Assembly: GCF_004027225.2 (NCBI RefSeq) | Contig: NC_044282.2 | Location: forward strand, 63,291,725-63,355,724 | DNA from: Strigops habroptila | Lineage: Eukaryota; Chordata; Aves; Psittaciformes; Psittacidae | Length of the DNA stretch: 64,000 nt | Direction: 5' to 3' | Shown: positions 48,401-58,902 of the stretch, one piece after another | Position numbering within the stretch: position 1 is the first letter of the stretch | Layout: the number at the start of each line of letters is the position of its first letter | Notes under the pieces: generated by a model | What the model was told of the DNA's origin: nothing | The model's input: only the letters and a program-made list of their open reading frames with translations | Database searches by the model: none | Program-made: the position numbers and the translations under genes

Positions 48401-51400
48401 GCCAGGGCCCTGGAAATCAGCTGTGGTGGGGAGGTTAGAGTAGCCACCATCTCCCTGGGGGCTCTCATGGCACTCTGCTCTCTTCCCAGTTAAGGAAAGA
48501 GTATGGTGCTAATGTGGTCCCAGCCTTTCCCCCAAAGAAGATCTTCACACTCACCCCAGCAGAGGTGGAGCAAAGACGGGAACAGCTGGAGAAATACATG
48601 CAGGCGGGTAAGCTCAGGGTTGGCTGCCCCCTGGTTGGTCACTCAGGGCACTGAGGTACTACCTGCACCACCTTCTCTGCACTGCTCTGTTTGCTGTGGC
48701 CCATCTTCATACTCTGGCATTAGCTGGCCTTGTCCACTGGATATGAGCCCTGGCAGAGGTGGAGACCTCTGGTGCCTCCACCTGTGGGGTGTCCATGGCT
48801 GCCCATGTGCATGCCCTACACGCAGCATGCACATACTCTGGGTGCAAACTCTGAGTGGCTGCAGAGCAGACAGGCATTACTGTTGGTCCCTGCCCCTCCC
48901 CGCATAACAGCTAACCCCCTGCTCATCTTCCACCTCCAGTGCGGCAGGACCCGACACTTGGAGGGAGTGAGACCTTCAACAGCTTCCTGCGCAAAGCCCA
49001 GCAGGTGAGGGTGCAGGAGCTGCTGGAGGTGGTGGGCTGCTGGGGCAGCCTGCATGGGGGTGAGTGCTGACTGCCGGGGCCAGGCGGTGCGAGCTGGGGC
49101 CCTCGGACTGGGAGGGCGGTCAGCAGTGGAGGGGCTGCGGTACCAGTCCTGTTTCTCTCTCCAGGAGACGCAGCAGATACCCACAGAGGAGGTAGTGCTG
49201 GAAGTGCTGCTTTCCAATGGCCAGAAGGTCAAGGTCACCATCCTTACCTCGGACCAGACAGAAGATGTCCTTGAGGTGCCAAAGTTCTTGTGCTGGGCAA
49301 GACTAGCTCCTCCTGCTGAGTTCTGTGGCTTCTCACACATGCAGGAGCTGCCTCAGCCTGGCAGCCCCTGGCCCTCCCTGCTGCGTCTCTACCCCAGAGC
49401 AGGGTTGTCTTGGGGGCTGAAGAGCTGGAAAGGCTGTGCTGATGTGTTTGTGCCCCTCTCTGTGCCCAGACTGATGTCAGGAAGCCCCCTGCTGCCTCAT
49501 GGTGGATGTAATTCCCCCCTCCCTGTCCCTTGTCCCCCCTGCCCTGGCCCCTAGCACAGCAGAGGTGCTGCTTTCCTGCTGTTGGGAGGCCCCAGAACAC
49601 ACACAGCCTTAATCCTGCCACGGGGTAAGGATGTAGAAGGGCTGCCTCTCTGCGGGAAGTGGTGACTTCCTGCTCTTGCTTCCAGGCTGTGGCCTCCAAG
49701 CTGGATCTGCCAGATGACCTGGTTGGCTACTTCAGCCTCTTCCTAGTGAGAGAGACCAAGGATGGAGCTTTCTCCTGTGAGTAGAGCATGCTGGAGCCCC
49801 ATGAGGGCTGCACTGGGACGTCTGCCCTGGATCCTGCCCTGGTGCAAGAGCTGTGTACTTGGACCCCATGGTCATGCCCTGGGTGTGCGGATCCAGCGGG
49901 CTCCCCTGGGGTGCCTTGGCTGGCGGGGGTCCGGTGGGCTCCTGCTGCCCTGAGCTGCTGCTGAGCTGCTGTTTCCCTGCAGTCGTGCGGAAGCTGCAGG
50001 AGTTCGAGCTGCCGTACGTGTCCGTCACCAGCCTGCACAACCCCGAGTTCAGGATCATCCTGCGCAAGAGGTGAGTGGCAGGGCCGGAGGGGCAGCACCT
50101 GCTGGAGCAGTTGGGTGTTGTCGGGGCTCTGTGCTCTGCAGAGGGACCTCTCCCCTCCTGCCATTGCCATCTGTGGGTGCTTTGGCCTGCAGGAACACAC
50201 GTGGGCATCCCCAGCCATGACACGAGGTGGGTGGACTGCCCTACTGGGCTTGTTTCCACTTTCACTCCCCCCCTTCCTCCCCCCGCTCCCAGAGGGATGG
50301 GGAGGAGAATCGGAAAAATGTAACTCCCACGGGTTGAGATAAGAGCAGTCCCGCAACTAAGGTATAACACAAAACCACTACTGCTACCACCAGTGATAAT
50401 AATGATTAGTGAAATAACAAGGGGAGAGGATACAATTGCTCACCACCCGCCGACCGATACCGAGCCCGACCCGAGCAGTGATCTGGGCCTTCCGGGTAAC
50501 TCCCCCCGGTTTATATACTGGGCATGATGTGCTGTGGTATGGAATACCCCTTTGGCTAGTTTGGGTCAGGTGTCCTGTCTTTGCTTCCTCCCGGCTTCCC
50601 CTCCTCCTTGGCAAAGCATGAGACTGAGAAAGTCCTTGGTTGGAATAAACATTACTTAGCAACAACTAAAAACATCACTGTTATCAGCGTTGTTCCCAGG
50701 CTGAAAGTTAAAAAAACACAGCACTGCACCAGCTACTAAGAAGGAGAAAAATGACTGCTATAGCTGAACTCAGGACACCAGACACAGCCCTTCCTGCCTC
50801 TGGCAGCTGCTTGAGAGGGGGAGTGGGACATGGCACCTGATGGCTACCGGGGGAGCTGGCCGGAGAGCCAGCCTAGTGCCTTGTCCCAACATGAGGGATG
50901 TTTTTCTCCCCGTTGCTGTTAGAGAATGGGGAATAGGTTGACCCATGTGGTTTTCTTCTAGTTACTGGGACTCCTCCTATGATGACGATGTAATGGAGCA
51001 TCGTGTGGGGTTGAACTTGCTGTATGCACAGGTGAGCGTCGGTGTGGCCCAGCTGGGTGAGGAGGGACACTGCATGCCTCATCTATGTGGGGTCTTGAGT
51101 GGCTCTGGGCTCAGCTGCTCACCAGCTTCTGCTCCTTGGTAGACGGTGTCAGACATTGAGCATGGATGGATCCTTGTCAACAAGGAACAGCACCGGCAGC
51201 TGAAGTCCCTGCAGGAAAAAGTCTCCAAGAAGGAGGTAGGGGAGGGCACAACGCTGTGACTGGAGCAGTCCCAGCACCAGACTGGCACCGCTCTGCTGTG
51301 AACTTGTGGTGCTGAGTGGCCCAGGAGGTATGTCGAGAGGGTGGCAGCCTGTGCTGAGCTTTACTGGCTCTTCCCTGCAGTTCATCCGCCTGGCCCAGAC

Positions 51401-53227
51401 CCTCAAGTACTATGGCTATCTCAAGTTTGACCCCTGTGTCACTGACTTCCCGGAGAAGGGATGCCATGTAGTCGTCAGTGCTGGCAACAACGAGCTCAAC
51501 TTCCAGGTGCGGCTGCCCAACGAGCAGATCAAGGAAGGCAGCTTCAAGGTCACACGCATGCGGTGCTGGCGGGTCACGTCCTCGGTGAGTTCTACATGCC
51601 TGTGGGACCCTGGGGAGCAGGGACGGGTCTGGTGAGACCTGGCTGTGCCAGGCTGGTCTGACAGCTCTCCCCAGAAAAGGTGCTGGCTGTGTTGCCTGCT
51701 TCCACCCGGCTGCCCTGGGAAGGGGCTGAGTCATGCTTTGGGGCTGAGGGGGTCATGGGTGTGAGGACATTTGAGGAGACTGGTGGTGATGGAACAGTGG
51801 GAGGTGGGCAGGGTGTCCAGTGCCTGGCTGGAGCCTGCCCTCTGTCAGCATAGGGGCTTGGGAAGATGGCTCCTTTCCTTCTGGAGGCTCCCGGCCTCAG
51901 CGTGTGCCCTTGCAGGTGCCGATGAGCAATGGTCCCTCGGGGAGCAGCCCCGGGAAGTCTGAGGTGAAGCTGGAGCTGGCTTTTGAGTATCTAATGAGCA
52001 AGGACCGGCTGCAGTGGGTCACCATCACCAGTCCACAGGTAGGGCTGGCTGCGTGCTAGGCTGGCTGTGCACAAGGACCAGGGTGAGGGAAAGGGCCGGT
52101 TTGGGCTTGGTTTGGCACATTGGGAAAGCCATGGGGTGCATGGAGCCTCATGACACGTCCTCCTTGCAGGCCATCATGCTGAGCATCTGCCTGCAGTCCA
52201 TGGTGGATGAGTTGATGGTGAAGAAGTCTGGAGGCAGCATCAGGAAGGTGAGGGTTGGAGCCGAGTGTTGTCTGTGGGGTGGCATCCCATTCTGCCCCTC
52301 TGACTCCCTGGGGTCTAGGCTGGGCCCTGCTTGCTCTCCTCAGTATGAGGCCAGATGAAGGATCCCCAGGGGCTGTCTTAACCTCTAGAGCTGCCCATGG
52401 GGACCCTGCGGCTGAGCTGAGCTCCTTCCCTGCAGATGTTTCGCCGGCGCATGAATGGAGCCCTGCGGCGCTCAGACAGCCAGCAAGCTGTGAAATCCCC
52501 CCCGCTGCTGGTGAGTGGGATCCTGCAGCCCTGTAGGGGAGACAGGCGTGACCATGGGCTGTGCTGTGTGTTGGGTACCAGAGCACACTGCCCCCAGAGG
52601 TGCTGCTGTCCCCTCAGCAGTGTAGGGGCAAGCACAGAGGACAGCAAGGCTGCACTGCCCCACTCCTGCAGCCCTGGGAAGAGAGAGAGGACCTGGACTC
52701 ATCTGCAGGAGCTAGACTCACTGGGGAGGGAAGAGAGGGCAGCCTGGCCTCGTCCCAGGAGTGCAGGGAGATAGAATCGTAGAATAGAATCATAGAATTG
52801 TAAGGGTTGGAAAGGACCTTAAGATCATCTAGTTCCAACCCCCCTGCCATGGGCAGGGACACCTTGCCCTAAACCACGTGGTTCAAGGCTCTGTCCAACC
52901 TGGGCTTGAACACCAGATGCAGATGTGGGAAGGGTGGGTGGCATGTCCCACCACCTCAGTGCTGCCTGACCCTACTGTCCCCACAGGACTCACCTGATGC
53001 CTCCAGGGAGCCAATGGCCAAACTCTCGGTGAGTTGTGTGCGGGCACACTGGTGCCATCACCTTTGGACTGAGCAAGGAGCCTCCCTAACATCTCCCCTC
53101 TCCACAGAGCAAGCTCACCTCTGTCAGCCTGCGAGGAATCAGCCACTCCAGCTCTGCTAATGATGTGGGCGCTAATGACTTCCATGGCAATTATGCCTTT
53201 GAGGGCATTGGCGATGAAGATCTGTAG
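45420..53227 (+). CDS. SNX17: SNX17, sorting nexin-17
   Basis: Endosomal adaptor that recycles NPxY-bearing cargo (integrins, LDL-receptor family) with the retriever/CCC complex. Fifteen coding exons: 45420-45479, 48038-48112, 48490-48607, 48940-49004, 49165-49275, 49686-49776, 49983-50070, 50962-51031, 51143-51235, 51381-51584, 51916-52038, 52170-52247, 52436-52510, 52987-53028, 53108-53227; 1,413 nt, 470 aa, identical in length to human. An N-terminal PX domain (AYNIHVNGVLHCRVRYSQLL, PPKKIFTLTPAEVEQRREQLEKYMQ) is followed by an atypical FERM module (VVLEVLLSNGQKVKVTILTSDQTEDVLE through the F3 PTB-like part) and the conserved C-terminus NYAFEGIGDEDL, which binds retriever. Intron 1 is 2.6 kb. 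Intron 7 holds a solo LTR and intron 13 a CR1. Confidence 0.98.
50218..50777 (-). mobile_element. Solo LTR of an avian endogenous retrovirus
   Basis: A fossil LTR of about 560 bp in SNX17 intron 7, in antisense orientation to the host gene. The block containing GATGTGCTGTGGTATGGAAT and the adjoining TTTGGCTAGTTTGGGTCAG is a family I recognise from neoavian genomes, probably class II/ERVK-like. A TATA-like element lies near 50511 on the minus strand. Ends are placed at TG and CA and are approximate; a short imperfect CCAG-containing flank duplication is possible. No internal region or second LTR is present, so it is a solo LTR left by recombination. Its modest divergence suggests it is younger than most CR1 copies here. 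Confidence 0.8.
52769..52920 (-). repeat. CR1 LINE 3' end in SNX17 intron 13
   Basis: AGAATCGTAGAATAGAATCA octamer repeats followed by the CR1 3' terminal sequence in reverse orientation (AAGATCATCTAGTTCCAACC). It is short, 5'-truncated and little diverged. Confidence 0.93.
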
Positions 53228-53807
53228 TGCCCCCCTTCCTAGGACAGCACCCGCCGAGGGCCTTCGCTGAGGAATGTACGACCTGCAGACAGGTTGCAAT
53301 CAACGTGCCTCTCACCTGCCACATCCACCTTTCCCTGCTCCCCTGGGCTGGGGAGCTCACCCCCAGCCCTCCGCTGCCTTTGGGATGGGGGCAGCTGAAC
53401 TCCTCCTGCTGCTGGCTCCAGCTGGGAGAGGGCTTGTTCCCAGGGTGGCATCAGCCTAACCCGAGCAGCGTGCCCAGGCTGAGCCCTGGAGCAGCATCAT
53501 GGAGCCTGGCCCAGCGCTGGGGGGGCAGAGCTGCCCCTTCCCCAGCCAGGAGCTGCCCTGGGAGGCTGGGCACAGCCTGGTGGCACCGAGCGGCCCTCGT
53601 GAGACTCCGTAATGCCAAATTAGCGTTTAGGTTTCTGCTCAGAGACAGGCTGCAGTAAACTGTCTCCGGGGGGCTCTGCGCAGAGCCCCTTCTCTAACCC
53701 GCTCATAGACTCCAGCGTAATCTAGGCTTGTAACCACGTATCTTCTGCTGCTCAGACCGACCAGAGCATTAATGGACAGTAACCGATGTTTACACACTGC
53801 AATGATG

Positions 53808-53813
53808 ATTAAA
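53808..53813 (+). terminator. SNX17 poly(A) signal
   Basis: ATTAAA about 580 bp past the SNX17 stop, followed by a GT-rich stretch (53835-53850). Confidence 0.7.
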
Positions 53814-53954
53814 ATGGATCCTGATTGGTACTGGGCTGTCTGTTGGGGGGTGGCTGCTGTCCCTCTCCTCCCTGCACACCCTGCCAGCCCATGCTGTCAT
53901 CACCTGAAGCAGAACAAGGCCCCCTGGGAGAATAGCAGATAACAAAACTGACTG

Positions 53955-53960
53955 TTTAAT
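53955..53960 (-). terminator. ZNF513 poly(A) signal
   Basis: ATTAAA on the minus strand about 370 bp past the ZNF513 stop. SNX17 and ZNF513 converge with only ~140 bp between their poly(A) signals. Confidence 0.6.
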
Positions 53961-54326
53961 GCTTTTATACACAATATAAATTACACTGACCAGCATGGCA
54001 ACAGCCATGGAACCAGTCCTCCCTCCCCCCCTTTTCCCCAAGGTCCGGCAGAAGACAACTCCAAAAGGCAGGAACAGGCAGGTACCACCCCCAGCAGCAT
54101 AGCACTACCACCTCTGGGGCAGGAACCTGAGCCGCTGGTTGTGGCTTTGCCCTGCCAGGGAAGGGTAGGGCTGCTGGAGGTCCCAGTACCCCCACGGGCC
54201 CCACATAAGGCAGCCCTGAGCCCCCATGAAGTCTGCTGCCCGTCCCTCCCCCAGGGAGGGCAGGGGCTGAGGCACCCTGGGCCTGATGCAGGGCTGGACA
54301 CCCCTGCAGCCAGGCTAAGTGCTGTC

Positions 54327-57300
54327 TTAGGGCAGGGCCGTGCCCACGGCTGGAGGGGCCAGGAGGGCTTTGGCATTGCGTGGGTTTACCCAGCTCTCGG
54401 CTGTGTGGCCGTGGATCTTCTGGTGGCGCTTGTAGTTGTCCCAGTGACCAGTGGTGTAAGAGCAGTCCCGGCACTGGAAGGGCTTCTCTCCCGTGTGCCG
54501 CAGCATGTGCCGCTTCAGGTTCATGCTCTGGTTGCAGCTGTAGCTGCAGAGGCTGCACTGAAAGGGCTTGTCGCCCGAGTGGATGCGCCCGTGACGCTTG
54601 AGGTTGGCCAGGTTGCCGCAGGCATAGTCGCAGAGCTGGCACTTGTAGGGCTTCTCGCCCGTGTGCACCCGCTGGTGCCGCTTCAGGTTGTCGAGGTGGG
54701 CAGAGGCATAGGGGCAGAGCGGGCAGGCAAATGGCTTCTCCCCACTGTGCGTCTTCATGTGCCGTGCCAAGTGGTTGGGGTAGTGGGTGACGAAGGGGCA
54801 GAAGTTGCAGGAAAAGCCTTTGTCCCCAGTGCCTTTGCGGGGGCTGGCGCCCGGCTCAGTGCCCAGCACTGCCAGGCTGCAGCGCCCGCAGACCTGCTCA
54901 GCCCGCCCCTCATCCTGCGCAAACCCGTCGTCCAGCACCAGCCCGCACATGCGGCATGTGAAGGGGAAAAGCAGCTCGGGCAGTCCGGCCGCCTCCTCGC
55001 CTCGCAGCCGAGCGCAGCCAGGCAGGAAGGGGCCACTGCCGCTGCCCACGTGCAGGCTCAGCTCCGGCAGCAGTGGCTCTGTGGGATGAACACAAAGAGG
55101 ACTGTGAGCAGGGCAGCGCAGCGATGGTCAGGCTCAACTCCATGAGAAGCCCTGGCTGACGCTGGTGGCACCAGGACTGGCACAGGACGTGCACCTTCCC
55201 TCTTCCCAACCCCCAGGGCTGTGCCGTGGGGGCCCCCCAGCAGCTTCTCCCTTCCCCTTCACCTTTACCTGGGTCCTTGTCCTGCTGGTGTGACACCTCG
55301 CCCTCGGGCAGGCGGTGGCTGAGCATGTGCCTCTTCAGGTTGCGGCTCTGGTTGCAGCGATAGTCACAGGCAGCACACTGGAAGGGCTTGTCCTGGCTGT
55401 GGACCCGTTCGTGGCGTTTGAGGTTGCCCAGGCTGCTGCAGGCGAAGCTGCAGCACGTGCAGTGGTACGGCTTCTCCCCGGTGTGCGTGCGCAAGTGTCG
55501 GGTCAGGTTCACCAGCTGGGCAGAGGCATAGGCACACTGCGTGCATGCGAACGGCTTCTCCCCGTTGTGTGTCTTCATGTGGCGCTTGAGATGGCTGGAG
55601 TAGTGGGAGGCGAAGGGGCAGAGCTGGCAGGAGTACACGATGCGCTGGCTGCGGCCCCCCTCCGTGCCGGCGCACTGCAGGCAGCTCTGCCCGAGGCTGG
55701 CAGCCAGCTGCAGCCCGCACTGGCGGCAGGGCAGCGCTGCGGGGCCGGGCTCCCCACCCTCCTCGGGGTCGCTCTCCACGCTCAGCTGCTGGTACCCAGA
55801 GGAGCAGTCGTCGTCACTCAGCGCATACGCCGGCATGGCGATCTTCCCCACCAGGGTGTCTGCTGAGAAGATGATGGGATGGGATGTTGTCAGCACAGCT
55901 GGCCCAGGCACAGCCTCTCACTTGTGCAGTTGGTCCCAGCAGGGCCCATCTCAAGAAGGGGACTGCAGCCAGGAGGGGCCAGGCAGTTGCATCCACCCAA
56001 GGATGCACACAGCAGGAGCCCACCATGCTGTGCACAGCAGGGTGAGGAGCCTCACAGCCACGAACTGCTCTAACACTCTGCTGTAGGGCCTGTCCTGGCC
56101 ACATCAGGAAACCCTGTCACCTCTACTTTATGGCTGGCTCCAGGAAGGGCAGGCAGTGAGGAGCATGAGGGTGGGTCAGGCACCCACCAGCACTGCTGGG
56201 ACTGGCTGCAGCGGTGGTGGGAAGGTGTTGAGTGCAGCCTGACCCAGGCAGGAGAGCTGAGTGCCCATAAAGCTTTCTCTGGGTCTCCTCTCACTATCCT
56301 GCTGCCCTAGCCCCAGGGATGGCAGCCAGTCCTGCTCCCACGGCCAACCCCGTGGGACTCCAACACCAGCCCGCCTCCATCACGCAGGAAAACAGACCTT
56401 CCCCAGCCCCATGCAGCGCTGCTGCCTCATGGCAGTGGGAGGAAGTCTGCACCAGGCTCTCAGAGAGCACTTCTGCTTCCTGGCTGGGCACAGACCCATC
56501 CTCCTGCAGCCCCACGAAGGGATGACAGAAGCACAGCCCAGTGCCCTGCAGCTGCCTCCAGGCTGGCGCTCGGGGCCAGAGGGGCAGTGACATGCAGCCA
56601 AAGCCTTGCCACTGTCAGCCTCAAGCTGTGCGCAGCTGTCCCCATGCAGTGCCTGACCTGGAGCTCTGAGACCTCTGAGGCCCAGCAGATACCCACCACC
56701 CCAAGAAGTAGCCTGGGCTGTCCCCTTCGCTGCTGCACACCCTGCTGGGTCCAGCTCCCAGAGTCCCAGGCAGGTGCAGGGGTGAGGCTGCTCCCATGCT
56801 GCAGGACAGGGCCATCCTCCTGCTTCCAGTGTCCTTCCACAAGCATTGCCTGAAGTGCAGATGCCAGAATAGGGCACTCCACGTTGGGCTGGCTATTGCT
56901 GGGTGAACTCTCCACCCCGCCTCAAGCCTCACACTGCCCTCTGCCTCCTCAGCTCAGGCCCACAGTTCTGCATTGCCACAGCATCCCTGGAGCACTGTCC
57001 CCCAAGCGTGGCTGTGTCAGTGCTGCCCTTGGGGTGAGGATGAGGATGTGGCCAGTGATGGCTCTCCTGACCTCCTCAGTGAGCCCTGAGATGCCTAGTC
57101 CTGCTCCCCAGCTGGGACTGGCAGCTGAGAGTGGGAAGAAAGGTATTTCTGACTTTCAGCCCTCGCAGCATGCAGCTCCCAGAGCTGCTGAGCGGGCTTT
57201 GTCCTGGCGCTGGGCTCTGCACACAGGCTGTGGGGAAGCGCAGCCCTCGGAGCAGAACCACATCTGCCGGGCAGCTGAGACTGTGCCTCGGCACGAGAGC

Positions 57301-58304
57301 GGGAGCTGCCGGCAAAGCCCAGCATGGGTGCTGAGCACGCAGACCGCAGCACAGCCCTGGCAGACAGCGAGGGGACAGAGCCCCCCCTCCTCTTGCCGCA
57401 CCTTATTCACCACGCGCTGTCGAGGGCAATGAGTGATGCTCCCACCAGTCCTTGCAAGGCACCTTAATGGAGCTGGGGCAGCGTTTGCCCCTCTGGCTGC
57501 CCCACACCGCAGGCTGACCTGCTGCCCGGTGTGCTGCCACTGGGCTGGCACAAAGGGGCTGGGGGACCCTCAGGGCAGGTGAGAAGCAGGGAGCACGAGG
57601 TGGCAGAGACAGCTCCTGCCCAGCTCCCCATGCAACACTGAGGGACAGCGATGAGGCAGACTCCAGCTCCCGGGTGGGCAACAAAGCCATATCCCGGCAG
57701 CTCCGGGACCCGAGGGCTCCCGGGCAGACCGGTGCGGGCAGCTCCGGGGATGAGCCTCCAAGACCAACCGTGGGGCACAACGCGCCTACGGGTCCTCCAT
57801 GGGAGGAAGCGCCCGGGGGTATCAATGCCGGGGATCGGGACCACCAGCGCGGGAAGCCACCGGGGGCCGGGGCCTCACCCCGGGAGGTGATCCGGGACGG
57901 GGAACGCGCCCGGGGACGGGGAAGCGACGGGGCGGGCCCGCTCCCGGGAAGAGGGGAGGCTGCCGGATGGGGCCGAGCGCGGGGCCGGTACCGGCAATGA
58001 CCGGGCCGCGTCCCCACCGGGCAGCGCTCCCGGAGCCGGGGCCGTCCCCGCGGGGCGCCGCTGCCGGGCCCGGCCGGCGGCACGCACCTGGCGGTCCCTT
58101 CTCGAAGGCCAGGCCGCGACCCAGGAGCAGGTCGCCGGGTAGCACCAGCGCCGCTCCCGCCGTCTCCTCGGGGCCGTCCTCGGCGTCCGCTGCAACACAC
58201 CGAGCGCCGCGGGTCACCGCCGGGCCGCCGCCGCCGCCGCCCCCCGGCCCCGCCGCGCACTCACCCTTCACCGGCTGCGGGTGGCTCTGCTTCCGCCGGG
58301 GCAT
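54327..58304 (-). CDS. ZNF513: ZNF513, C2H2 zinc-finger transcription factor
   Basis: Nuclear C2H2 regulator linked in mammals to retinal gene expression. Four coding exons: 58304-58265, 58189-58088, 55862-55269, 55078-54327; 1,488 nt, 495 aa (human 541). The start MPRRKQSHPQPVK is identical to the family. The first cluster has four fingers (YSCQLCPFASHYSSHLKRHMKTH first, FQCAACDYRCNQSRNLKRHMLSH fourth). A CxxC-rich linker (LPELLFPFTCRMCG) follows, then five fingers (FSCNFCPFVTHYPNHLARHMKTH to FQCRDCSYTTGHWDNYKRHQKIH). Linkers are the canonical TGEKPY/F type. Each cluster is preceded by a CxxC pair. Human, as I remember it, lacks a complete fourth N-terminal finger. The N-terminal acidic region is shorter than in human. 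Confidence 0.96.
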
Positions 58305-58902
58305 CGTGGTCGGACCCGGCCCCGGCCCGGCCCCGCCGCCCGCCCGCCCGCGGCCCGCCAGCCGCCCCCGACAGCCCGGGGCGGCCGCCGCCGCCCCGCC
58401 TCGACCGGGCACTTCCGCTTCCGCCCAGCCGCGGGGCGGGGCCGCCGGCGGAAGCGGGCGCGGCGCCCCGGAAGCCGACCGGGCGGCCGGAAGCGTGCGC
58501 GGGGCCCGCTTCCCTCCCGGCTCCGCGGCGGCGGCCCCGACATGCGGGGGTGGGGGGGTGGGCCGGTCCGCGGGAGGGGCGGGCGGGGGCCGGGCGGGAG
58601 CGGGGGCCCGGGCGGCGCGGGTCGCAGGGGGCGTGGCCAACGAGAGCCCCGCCCCTTCCTGGGCGGGCGGCGTTGCCGGAGCTGCGGCCCCAGGGAGCGG
58701 GGGGGCGCCGGGTGGAGGGGTGACGGTGATTGTGCCCCAGCGGGGCGGCTGCGGCCGCCCCCCTCCGCTGCCCCGCCAGCACGGCCCTGCTCCGGGCGGG
58801 CGGGGGCCGCGAGAAGCCTCGCAGCCCCCTGAGCAAGGCGTCCGGTAAGGCAGATGCGGGAGGGAGGGGTGGAACGGGTGTTCTGTGTGCGGCACGGACG
58901 GA
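58305..58902. promoter_or_regulatory. CpG-island promoter between ZNF513 and RNF19-like gene
   Basis: Very CpG-dense and TATA-less sequence upstream of both divergent genes. A good splice donor (GTAAGG at 58845) suggests that the non-coding first exon of the RNF19-like gene ends at 58844. The start sites are inferred. Confidence 0.55.
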
